Assembly (NCBI RefSeq): GCF_041320705.1
Contig: NZ_JBGGTQ010000011.1
Coordinates: forward strand, 1 to 64,000
Direction: 5' to 3'
DNA: 64,000 nt
Origin: Kineococcus mangrovi
GTDB lineage: Bacteria; Actinomycetota; Actinomycetes; Actinomycetales; Kineococcaceae
Positions 20,325-27,848 of this stretch are shown in pieces; the stretch's first letter is position 1; each line of letters starts with the position of its first letter. The position numbers and the translations under genes are program-made. The notes beneath the pieces were generated by a model. The model worked only from the letters and a program-made list of their open reading frames with translations. It had not been told where the DNA came from and did not search any database.

Positions 20325-21459
20325 CCGCCGGACCTGGCTGCCCGCCGCGGCGGGCGCCGCGCTGGCGGTGGTCCTCGTCCTGTCCGGGCTCGGGCAGGAG
20401 GCGTGGCAGCGCGGGTACGACCTGGCGGTCTACCGCGACGGGGCCCGCGACCTGCTCGCCGGCCGGGACCTGTACCTGCGCGAGACGTACCGCGGGCACT
20501 GGTTCGTCTACCCGCCGTTCGCGGCCGTGCTGTTCCTGCCGCTGCTCCTGCTGCCGCCCGCGGCCGACCTCCTCGTGTGGGACGCCGTGCTGCTCGCCGT
20601 CACGGCGTGGGCGTGCCGGAAGGTGTTCGGGTCGGTGGCGGCGGGGTGGTTCGTCGGCCTGGGGACCGCGGTCGTCCTGGTGAGCGACCCGTTCCGCGAG
20701 GCGCTCGTCCTGGGGCAGGTCAGCCCCCTGGTCGTCGTGGGTCTCGTCGTCGGCTGCCTGTACGGCGGTCGCGGGGGAGCGGTGCTCGCCGGGTTGTCGG
20801 GGGCGGTGAAGGTGACGCCCGCGCTCGTCGTCGTCGCGTTCGTCAACCGGCGCGCCCGCTGGTGGTTCGCCTCGGCCGTCGCCGTCGTGGGCCTGGCCGC
20901 CACCGGCGTCGGGGTGCTCGTGGCGCCGGGCTCGGCGGTCTCCTACTTCGGCTCGCTCGTGTGGGACTCCGCGCGCGTCGCGGCACCGGGGACCACGACG
21001 AACAACTCCCTCGCCGGGGCGTTCGCGCACGCCGGGCTGTCCTCGGCGGTGAGTTCGGCCCTCGGGCTGGTCCTGGCCGTCCCGCTGCTCGTGCTCGTCG
21101 TCGTGGTCGCGCTGCGCGCGGACTGGCTGGAACGGTCCGACCGGTTGCGGTTCGGTCTGCTCGTCTCGCTCGTGACGTGCCTGGTCTCGCCCGTGACGTG
21201 GTCCCACCACGCCCTCGCCGCCCCGATCGCGGCCGTCGCGCTGCTGGCGTGGGGGCGGGTGCGCTGGCTGGTGGTGCTCGCCGGGGTCCCGTGGCTGCTG
21301 CCGGTGCTGCACTGGGGCGCGCTCGCCGCGCAGACGCGGCCGGTCTCGCTCCTCGTCCTCGTCGCCCTCCTCGCCCTCACGCCGGGCGGCCCTGCGCGTG
21401 GACGTCCCGCACCGCCCGCAGCCACCGCTCCCGCTGCCGCACCACCTGCTCCCAGCTGA
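20317..21459 (+). CDS. GT87 (DUF2029) polyprenyl-phosphate-dependent glycosyltransferase
   Basis: The protein has 380 residues and about ten helices. The first extracytoplasmic loop AWQRGYDLAVYRDGARDLLAGRDLY holds the catalytic Asp of the PimE/AftC-like GT87 family. WFVYPPFAAVLFLPL, LGQVSPLVVVGLVVG, AVKVTPALVVV and TNNSLAGAF are all family signatures. It transfers a mannose- or arabinose-type sugar from a decaprenyl donor outside the membrane. It ends the long operon. The last 27 residues (Pro/Ala-rich) are encoded antisense to the decayed gene at 21377-21921, suggesting the reading frame was extended when that gene shrank. It overlaps the GtrA gene by eight bases. Confidence 0.85.
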   Translation: MPDRRTWLPAAAGAALAVVLVLSGLGQEAWQRGYDLAVYRDGARDLLAGRDLYLRETYRGHWFVYPPFAAVLFLPLLLLPPAADLLVWDAVLLAVTAWACRKVFGSVAAGWFVGLGTAVVLVSDPFREALVLGQVSPLVVVGLVVGCLYGGRGGAVLAGLSGAVKVTPALVVVAFVNRRARWWFASAVAVVGLAATGVGVLVAPGSAVSYFGSLVWDSARVAAPGTTTNNSLAGAFAHAGLSSAVSSALGLVLAVPLLVLVVVVALRADWLERSDRLRFGLLVSLVTCLVSPVTWSHHALAAPIAAVALLAWGRVRWLVVLAGVPWLLPVLHWGALAAQTRPVSLLVLVALLALTPGGPARGRPAPPAATAPAAAPPAPS

Positions 21460-21921
21460 ACCGCAGGACCTGCAGGCCGAGACGGCGCAGCTCCACGTCC
21501 AGCAGGTCGTAGCGGGCGACGCTCTCGAGGGCCGAGCCGCACTCGGGGTCGACCCACACGACCAGGCGGCGGCGGGGGTCGTTGCGGTTCATCGCCGCGG
21601 CCGCCGCCTGCAGTTCCTCCAGGGCGAAGCGCGGCGGGAGGCAGCGCAGGCAGTCCAGGACGGTGGTCAGCGGATCGGTGCACCCGTCGAGGTCGCGCAC
21701 CGTCCGGCGGTGGACCGTCGTCCCGGGCCAGGAACCCCTGGAACCGCGCGGGCAGGTGACGTGCGGTCGGGCCGGTGGGTCGACCAGGTCGAGACCGGTG
21801 GCGGTCGCCGCAACTCGCCGCTGCGCACGGCCGCCGTCAGCGCACGACGAGGCGTCATCGTGAGCAACCGCGCCGTTCGGGCGGCGCCGCCGCGAGCGTG
21901 GACGGCGTCGAGGGGTTCCAC
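21377..21921 (-). pseudogene. Decayed AbiEi-like/DUF559 endonuclease-type gene
   Basis: Reading leftwards from GTG 21921, the first frame gives an AbiEi-type N-terminal helix-turn-helix: GGAARTARLLTMTPRRALTA then AVRSGELRR. Near 21810 the frame shifts; the second frame continues ATGLDLVDPPARPHVTCPRG, then PGTTVHRRTVRDLDGCTDPL and VDPECGSALESVARYDLLDV, ending LQVLRFSWEQVV. These blocks keep the order of actinobacterial DUF559 proteins (about 300 residues), but about 50 residues between the helix-turn-helix and the RPH block are gone. The catalytic core between GSALES and LQVLRFSW is also lost. At least two deletions and a frameshift therefore mark it as dead. Only the last 107 codons remain open, so an automatic caller would report a small protein here. 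Confidence 0.75.
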
Positions 21922-21983
21922 GGCACGACAGCGTGCCCGAGGAACGCCGCGCGTGCGTCGACGCCTGTGGACGACGGGGCGGG

Positions 21984-22074
21984 TGTGCAGGAACGCTGCA
22001 CCCGTCCGCCGTGGAGGGCCCTCAGCGGGCCTGTTCCCCGGCGTGTCGAGCGATGGGTGCAGCGTTCCTGCACA
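21984..22074. terminator. Long hairpin: 20-base perfect inverted repeat
   Basis: Arms 21984-22003 and 22055-22074 are exact reverse complements, separated by 51 bases. Each arm contains its own smaller palindrome (TGCAG-5-CTGCA). It lies just past the stop codon of the SpoIID-like gene at 22090, on the side where that minus-strand operon ends, and upstream of the dead DUF559 gene. A factor-independent terminator without a U tract is the simplest reading; a paired operator is the alternative. Confidence 0.6.
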
Positions 22075-22089
22075 GGGTCTTCGTGCGGG

Positions 22090-24096
22090 TCAGACGCGGG
22101 CGACCTTGCCGGTCGTGGAGCTGAAGCTCAGCGTCCCGCCCTGGAACGTCTGGGTGAGCGTCGAGCCGTTCCACACCTCGTCACCGGTGGGCATCCCGAG
22201 GGAGCCGTTCTCCCAGCCCTGCGCGGCCCACGCGTCGTAGACGGCGCCGCGGACGGCATGGGCGCCGGTGGTGGGGCCCCAGTAGATCGACCCGCCCTGG
22301 AACCGGTTGAACCAGCCGCGGCCGCCGGCCAGGGCGGTGTCGCCGGTCACGGGGAAGCCGAGACCGTTCTCCCAGCCGAGCCGGGCCCAGGCGTCGCGGA
22401 TGGCTCCGCGGGTGAAGTGCGCCCCCGTGGCGGGGGACCAGTAGACGGAGCCGCCCTGGAAGTGGGTGAACCACCCCCGGCCGTCGGGCGTGGGGGCGTC
22501 GGAGGTGGTCGGGAAGCCGAGGCCGCCCTCCCAGCCCAGCCGGGCCCACTCGCTGCGGATGGCGCCGCGGACGGCGTGCGCCCCCGTCGCGGGGGACCAG
22601 TAGACCGACCCGCCCTCGAAGTGGTTGTAGTACCCGCCGCCGCGGGGGGTGCGGGTGTCGCCGGTGGTCGGGAAGCCGAGGCCGCCCTCCCAGCCCAGCC
22701 GGGCCCACTCGCTGCGGATCGCGCCCCGCACGTCGTACGCGCCGGCCGCGGAGGCGTAGATCGAACCGCCGGCGAAGTGCTGGTAGGACCCGAGGCCGTT
22801 CGGCGTCGCCAGTTCGGTGCTCGTGGCCCCGCCGAGGGGACCGGACGCGCCGCCGAGGGCGCCGTAGCGCTGCTGCACGGCGCTGACGATCGAGAACCAG
22901 TCCGAGCGCAGGCCGCCGAGCTGACGGATCCGGGTCCCGGTCAGGGTCGCGGTGCCGTTCGTGCACAGCAGCTTCGCCGAGGTGACGCGGCCGCCGTAGT
23001 CGCCGCGGCCGTCACGGGCGGTGATGACGAGGCCGGTGGCCGTCCCGGCGTTCCCGCACCCGGCGTCGAAGTTCTTCGCCGGGACGGTGGCGGACCAGTC
23101 CGCGACGCTGGCCCCGGCGGCCGCGCCCGGGCCGGAGAACGGGTCGGCGCGGGCGGTGAGGTACGGCTTGGACCCCGCGACGGTCCAGCCCCCGTTGGAG
23201 GAGGAGAACTGGGTGAAGGCGACCTTGCCGCCGTAGGTGCGGATCTCCCCGGCCGTGGCGGCGATCGCCGCGTTCGTCGAGGACGGGGTGGTCCAGGTGG
23301 TGGCACCGGTGCGGTCGCGCAGTTCGGCCCCCCGGTACACCTGGCAGGCGGTGGTGTCGCAGATGTCGGTCTGGGACTGCGGGTTCAGGACGGACATGGC
23401 GTAGCTGCGCGCGGCGACCGCCTGCGCCTGGAGGGCCTCGGGGTGGAAGGACGCCGGGGACTCGGCCGGGACGACACCACGCAGGTACGTCTCCAGCGGC
23501 ACGTCGTTGACGACGGTCAGCTTCGAGCCGGTGACGATGCGGATGGTGCCGTCGTAGCGGACGAAGGTCCCGTCGCCCTTCTGCAGCAGGACGCCGTCGG
23601 GACCGCTGACGGTGACCGTGCCGCCCCAGTTCTGCCGCCGGACCTCGGACCCGTCGGACGCGGTGACGGTGGCGGCCAGGCCGTTCCCGGCGGGGGCGAC
23701 GACCAGACGTTCACCGGGCCCGAGCTTCTCGGCGCTGGAGGACAGCGTGAGCTGCGCGCCGGTGGGGGCGGACACGGCGACGGCGGCGTTGGCGAAGGCG
23801 GTGAGGCCGACGCGCAGGGTGCGGTCGGGCTGGTCCCCCACGGACGTGCCGGGGTAGTAGAAGTCGAGGATCGCCCGGTGGGACTGCCCGGACAGGGCGC
23901 GCGACTGCGCCCCCCACTGCGACATGCCGATGCCGTGGCCGTAGCCGTGGCCGACGAACGCGAAGCTGCCCCCGACGGCCGGGCGGACCTCGTCGGCGTG
24001 CGCGGGCAGCGTCGTGAGGGTCGTCAGGGTCCCCGTGGTGAGGGCGACGGCCGTGGCCGCCAGGGCTCGGGTGAGGCGACGGGTTCGGGTGCGCAC
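22090..24096 (-). CDS. Secreted SpoIID/LytB-domain protein with LGFP repeats
   Basis: The protein has 668 residues. A signal peptide (1-34, ending PAHA) precedes a SpoIID/LytB region with GHGYGHGIGMSQWGAQSRAL near 50 and VPLETYLRGVVPAESPASFH around 197; downstream is AVAARSYAM. The C-terminal 260 residues hold five LGFP (PF08310) repeats of about 53 residues, e.g. GSVYWSPATGAHAVRGAIR, ARLGWEGGLGFPTT. SpoIID is a lytic transglycosylase acting on peptide-stripped glycan in sporulating Firmicutes; here the amidase two genes upstream would provide such stripped strands. LGFP modules are taken to bind the wall polymer. It starts 17 bases after the preceding gene, in one operon. Confidence 0.85.
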   Translation of the reverse strand: MRTRTRRLTRALAATAVALTTGTLTTLTTLPAHADEVRPAVGGSFAFVGHGYGHGIGMSQWGAQSRALSGQSHRAILDFYYPGTSVGDQPDRTLRVGLTAFANAAVAVSAPTGAQLTLSSSAEKLGPGERLVVAPAGNGLAATVTASDGSEVRRQNWGGTVTVSGPDGVLLQKGDGTFVRYDGTIRIVTGSKLTVVNDVPLETYLRGVVPAESPASFHPEALQAQAVAARSYAMSVLNPQSQTDICDTTACQVYRGAELRDRTGATTWTTPSSTNAAIAATAGEIRTYGGKVAFTQFSSSNGGWTVAGSKPYLTARADPFSGPGAAAGASVADWSATVPAKNFDAGCGNAGTATGLVITARDGRGDYGGRVTSAKLLCTNGTATLTGTRIRQLGGLRSDWFSIVSAVQQRYGALGGASGPLGGATSTELATPNGLGSYQHFAGGSIYASAAGAYDVRGAIRSEWARLGWEGGLGFPTTGDTRTPRGGGYYNHFEGGSVYWSPATGAHAVRGAIRSEWARLGWEGGLGFPTTSDAPTPDGRGWFTHFQGGSVYWSPATGAHFTRGAIRDAWARLGWENGLGFPVTGDTALAGGRGWFNRFQGGSIYWGPTTGAHAVRGAVYDAWAAQGWENGSLGMPTGDEVWNGSTLTQTFQGGTLSFSSTTGKVARV
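22504..22719. repeat. 57-base exact direct repeat inside LGFP coding region
   Basis: Bases 22504-22560 and 22663-22719 are identical, 159 bases (53 codons, one LGFP module) apart. They encode the RSEWARLGWEGGLGFPTT stretch of two adjacent modules. Close relatives of the segment recur at about 24290 and in the amidase gene. Recombination between copies would add or remove exactly one repeat in frame. Confidence 0.85.
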
Positions 24097-24113
24097 GGGG
24101 TTCCTCCTGCGGT

Positions 24114-25355
24114 TCAGTTGCCGGTGTAGCTGGTGGACGTGGTGCGCCGGGCGGCGTCCCAGGTGATCGAGCCGCCCTGGAACTCGACGCGCAGACCACC
24201 GGGGACGGGACGCTCGTCGCCGGTGGGGAACCCGAGGCGGCCGTTCTCCCAGCCCTGCCGCGCCCAGGCGTCGCGCAGGGCGCCGCGGACGGCGTGCGCC
24301 CCCGTCGCGGGGGACCAGTAGACCGAGCCGCCCTCGAAGTGGGTGTAGTAGCCGGCCTCGCCCGGGGTGCGGGTGTCGCCGCTGACGGGGAACCCGATGC
24401 CGTTCTCCCAGCCGAGCCGGGCCCAGTGGTCGCGGATCGCGCCCCGCACCTCGAAGGACCCGGTGGCGGGGGAGGAGTAGATCGAGCCGAACTGGAAGTG
24501 GTTGTACGCCCCGGGACGGCGGGGGGTGCGCAGTTCGTCGGTCAACGGGACACCCAGGGTGCCGACCCCGCCGATCTTCTCGAACCGGGCGCGGATGCCG
24601 CCGTGCACCTCACGGACGGGGGTCGTGGGGGAGGAGTAGACGGTGCCGTGGCGGTAGTCCTTGCGGGCCACCCCACCGGCGGCGGTGGTGCGCCGGCCGC
24701 CGACGTCGGCGCCGAGGACGGACCGTTCGGCGCCCAGGGCGATCCAGTGCCCGTGCAGGGGGTCGGTGGTCCCCGTCCACCAGGACGTCTCGCGGGCGGC
24801 GCCGGAGAACGTCAGCGAGAGGTGGACGTGGTTCGTGTGCGGGTCGGCTCCGGTGTACGGCTGCCAGCCCGCGCCCGCCTGGTACGTCTTCCACACCTGC
24901 TGGTTCCAGATGACGTACATGACGCCGAGGCGGCGGGCGTTGGCGGCGACGTTCCCCCGCTCGTCGGTCGCGAGCAACCAGGTGAGGAACTCCCCGGCGA
25001 GCGCGGCCTGGGTGGGGTCGCTCGCCTCGAGCATCCAGTCGACGGCCCGGCCGTCGGAGTGCTCGGAGACGGGGACGCCGTTCGCCGGGCACGCCCGGGC
25101 CAGGCCCAGCGTCTGGCGGCCGTACGCGTCGCGGATGAGCTGGGCGAGCGCGAGGGTCCCGGGCTGCGGTGGTGCGCAGGTGATCGGAGCCTGGTAGCGG
25201 GGGAAGGCGTCGACGTCCGCGGGGAGACCGCCGGGGACGCGGGGGGCGGCCTGCGCGGGCAGGCCGGTGGCGAGCAGGCCCCCGGCCAGCAGCGCGGCGA
25301 ACCCCGCCCGCAGCGCCGCCCGCGACCCGGCCCGCCGCGACCGTCGGCGCCTCAC
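24114..25355 (-). CDS. Secreted M15-like peptidase domain protein with LGFP repeats
   Basis: The protein has 413 residues. A very basic signal peptide (1-36, ending LPAQA) leads to a domain of about 160 residues with CPANGVPVSEHSDGRAVDWM and DPHTNHVHLSLTF. This H-x-x-GRAxD ... HxNHVHLS layout matches the ARB_07466/VldE-like zinc fold related to M15 D-Ala-D-Ala peptidases. Three to four LGFP repeats follow (YNHFQFGSIYSSPATGSFEV, ARLGWENGIGFPVSGD, ARQGWENGRLGFPTGDE). Cleavage of stem peptides outside the membrane is likely but not proven. The GTG start is one base from the amidase stop. Confidence 0.8.
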   Translation of the reverse strand: MRRRRSRRAGSRAALRAGFAALLAGGLLATGLPAQAAPRVPGGLPADVDAFPRYQAPITCAPPQPGTLALAQLIRDAYGRQTLGLARACPANGVPVSEHSDGRAVDWMLEASDPTQAALAGEFLTWLLATDERGNVAANARRLGVMYVIWNQQVWKTYQAGAGWQPYTGADPHTNHVHLSLTFSGAARETSWWTGTTDPLHGHWIALGAERSVLGADVGGRRTTAAGGVARKDYRHGTVYSSPTTPVREVHGGIRARFEKIGGVGTLGVPLTDELRTPRRPGAYNHFQFGSIYSSPATGSFEVRGAIRDHWARLGWENGIGFPVSGDTRTPGEAGYYTHFEGGSVYWSPATGAHAVRGALRDAWARQGWENGRLGFPTGDERPVPGGLRVEFQGGSITWDAARRTTSTSYTGN

Positions 25356-25356
25356 G

Positions 25357-27363
25357 TCACTTCTTCTTCACGGTGAACTTGTTCGTGGACCGCGTCCACG
25401 TGAGGGTGCCGCCCTCGAACTCCAGGCGGGTGCCGCCGTCGACGGACACCTCGTCCTTGGTCGGGAACCCCAGGAAGGAGTTCTCCCAGCCCAGGGAGGC
25501 CCACGTGTCGCGGAAACCGCCGCTGACCGCGTGCGCCCCGGTCGCCGGCGACCAGTACACCGACCCCTTCTGGAAGTGGTTGTAGTACCCCTTGCCGTTC
25601 GGGGTGCGGGTGTCGTCGGTGGTCGGGAAACCCAGCCCGTTCTCCCAGCCCAGGGCGGCCCAGCGGTCCCGGATCGCGCCGGTCGTCCAGCGCGCCCCGG
25701 TGGCGGCGGAGTAGTAGATCGAGCCGCCCTGGAAGTGGGTGTACCAGCCGCCCCTGACGGACTCGTCGCCCGTGACCGGGAAACCGGCGGGGCCGCCCTC
25801 CCAGCCCATGGACGCCCACTTCTGCCGGATGGCGCCGCGGACCTCGCGGGCCCCGGTGGCCGGGGACCAGTAGATCGACCCGTTCTCGAAGTGGTTGTAG
25901 AACCCGCCCTTGGCGGGGGAGTCGTCGGTCGTGGGGAACCCCAGGCCCGTCTCCCAGCCGAGCTGGCCCCAGCGCTGCAGGATCGCTCCGCGGACGGTGT
26001 GCGCGCCGGTGGCCTTGGACCAGTAGATCGCGCCGCCGGAGTAGAACCGGTAGGACCCGCCGCCGCCCGGGACGTCGTTCTCGGGGGTCGTGGGGCCGCC
26101 CAGCGCACCGGCTCCGCCGACGGCGTCGTACTTGGCGGCGATGGCGGTGATGGAGGCCCCGCCGAGGAGCTGGGCGACGCGGTCGCGGATCCAGCCCATC
26201 TTCGTGAACCCGACGTTGCCCGGGCACGCGGTGAACCCGACGTCGCGGTGGGCGTTGATGGTGCGCAGCTTGGCGGTGGTGCCGCGCGCGTAGCGGGCGG
26301 TGCCGCCGCCGGCGGAGGTGAGGTAGGTGGTGCCGTCGGCGGGCACGCCGTACATCGACAGCTTCCAGGCGATGACCTGCGCGACGGACTCCAGGCACGC
26401 GGAGCTGGGGGCGGCCGAGGTGAAGTCGCCCATCATCGAGACGCCGAAGGTGTCGACGTTGAAGCCACCGGCGTGGGCGCCGACGACGGCCTTGGTGATG
26501 CCGCCGGCGCGGCCCTCCCAGATCCCGCCGAAGCGGTCGACGACGAAGTTGTACCCGAGGTCGGCCCAGCCCAGGGAGACCGTGTGGTAGCGGTACATGC
26601 CGCGGATGACCGACGGCACCTCGGCCTGGCTGTAGGTGCCGCCGTCGGCGGTGTGGTGGACCACGACGGCCTTGATGGTGTCGCTGTAGCCGGCCCCGCC
26701 CTTGCGCAGGGACTCGTCGGCGCCCCACTGGGCGCGGGTCCTGACGGTCGGCTGCGGCAGGACCTTGGGGGAGGCCTTGGTGGCGAGCGTGTCGGCCCCG
26801 CCGGGTGCCTCGGCGGGGCTCGACAGCGTCGTGCGGGCCAGGGCGGAGGACTCCCCGGCGTCGACGAGCTGGAGGTGGGCGTCGGCGACGTCGACCTTCG
26901 GCAGCCGGACCTGGACGGTCGCGCCGGTGCCCAGGGCGCCGACCCACAGGGGGTCCGAGGCGGTGACCGAGCGGCGGCCCTCGGCGGTGTCGGGGTCGGG
27001 TTCGGAGTCGTTCAGGGGCAGGTCGCTCCAGGCGGTCCACGTCCCGCCGGCCGTCCGGGTGCGGACGGAGATCGTGTCGGTGGAGGCCCCCGAGGGGAAC
27101 GTGACGCCGACCATGTGGCCGCCGTCCACCTCGACGCCGACGACGGTCAGGCCGGAGCCGGCGCCGGCCTCGCTGGACAGCAGGGCGGCCGAGCGCTGGG
27201 CACCGAGGGGGAAGGCGCGGGTGGAGCCGCCGACCTGGAGGGCGGCGGGGGTCAGGGCGCTGGCCGAGCCGGCGCCGGCGGCGAGGGAGGCACCGAGGAC
27301 GCCGGTGCCGACGGCCCCGGTCAGCAGGGCGCGGCGGGACAGGGGGGTCTGGACGGACCGCAT
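25357..27363 (-). CDS. Tat-exported N-acetylmuramoyl-L-alanine amidase with LGFP repeats
   Basis: The protein has 668 residues. A twin-arginine signal (SRRALL at 9-14, cut near ASA) precedes a beta-rich region, then a PGRP/Amidase_2 domain at about 209-390. The domain has RAQWGADESL, VVVHHTADGG (first zinc His), YNFVVDRFGGIWEGR, and INAHRDVGFTACPGN (second His and Cys ligand). Five LGFP repeats close the protein. It would cut the muramoyl-alanine bond of peptidoglycan. M. tuberculosis Rv3811, next to glf and glfT2, has the same PGRP-LGFP layout, so the neighbourhood is conserved. ATG 27363 has AGAGAGGAA upstream; the longer reading to 27456 breaks the Tat signal. Confidence 0.9.
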   Translation of the reverse strand: MRSVQTPLSRRALLTGAVGTGVLGASLAAGAGSASALTPAALQVGGSTRAFPLGAQRSAALLSSEAGAGSGLTVVGVEVDGGHMVGVTFPSGASTDTISVRTRTAGGTWTAWSDLPLNDSEPDPDTAEGRRSVTASDPLWVGALGTGATVQVRLPKVDVADAHLQLVDAGESSALARTTLSSPAEAPGGADTLATKASPKVLPQPTVRTRAQWGADESLRKGGAGYSDTIKAVVVHHTADGGTYSQAEVPSVIRGMYRYHTVSLGWADLGYNFVVDRFGGIWEGRAGGITKAVVGAHAGGFNVDTFGVSMMGDFTSAAPSSACLESVAQVIAWKLSMYGVPADGTTYLTSAGGGTARYARGTTAKLRTINAHRDVGFTACPGNVGFTKMGWIRDRVAQLLGGASITAIAAKYDAVGGAGALGGPTTPENDVPGGGGSYRFYSGGAIYWSKATGAHTVRGAILQRWGQLGWETGLGFPTTDDSPAKGGFYNHFENGSIYWSPATGAREVRGAIRQKWASMGWEGGPAGFPVTGDESVRGGWYTHFQGGSIYYSAATGARWTTGAIRDRWAALGWENGLGFPTTDDTRTPNGKGYYNHFQKGSVYWSPATGAHAVSGGFRDTWASLGWENSFLGFPTKDEVSVDGGTRLEFEGGTLTWTRSTNKFTVKKK

Positions 27364-27848
27364 CGGGTTCGTTCCTCTCTGGCGGGGGCGGTGCTCACTG
27401 CCGGTGTTCGCTGCGTGTGGGGCACACCCACACGGGCGAACGCTCGGCCTCGGCATCGGCGCGTCGACTCCCGACCTTGAGCGTGTCGCTCCCGGGAGGT
27501 ACCCGGTGCGTCACGCAAAGTAGGGGACGATGCCCGTGGTGTACAAGGTGCCGGAGTGGTCAACCTCGTAACACCTCTGTGGTCACTCGTTCACTCTACG
27601 TCACAATCGGCGCAGGAGTCCCAGGTCTTGAGCACGTTTCCGGCACTGGTTCTCCGGGGAAACGACACAGCCCCCCGTGCCCCGCAGGGGGTTCGGAGGG
27701 CTGGTCCGGCGCAGGTTCAGCGCGGGGAGAGCTGGTGGTCAGAGGCGGAACAGGCCCGGGCCAGTCCGGGCCCAGCGTGTTCACAGGGTGGGTTCGGGGG
27801 ACGCCCGCCCGGGTGTTCCGTCACTCCCAGTCACCAGACGGCTCGGGG
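27364..27848. promoter_or_regulatory. Gene-free region of 485 bases: amidase promoter side and DUF1501 3' side
   Basis: No convincing gene is present; the frames open here run antisense through neighbours. The part next to the amidase holds a palindrome at 27415-27433. GTCAC occurs at 27510, 27582, 27600, 27820 and 27830, with GTCAAC at 27559, several times more often than chance predicts for this length. The same pentamer, inverted, is phased upstream of the CWB2 gene. I see no clear -10/-35 pair and no strong terminator. Confidence 0.4.
27415..27433. promoter_or_regulatory. Palindrome GTGTGGG-5-CCCACAC upstream of the amidase
   Basis: Seven-base perfect arms around a five-base centre, 52 bases before the amidase ATG. 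This suits a dimeric regulator site in the 5' region of the LGFP operon. The regulator is unknown. Confidence 0.45.

Noticed and set aside
22100-26100. Periodic similarity that might suggest a CRISPR or satellite array
   Set aside because: The period is 53 codons, stays in frame and matches LGFP protein modules in three genes; there are no short repeats with unique spacers.
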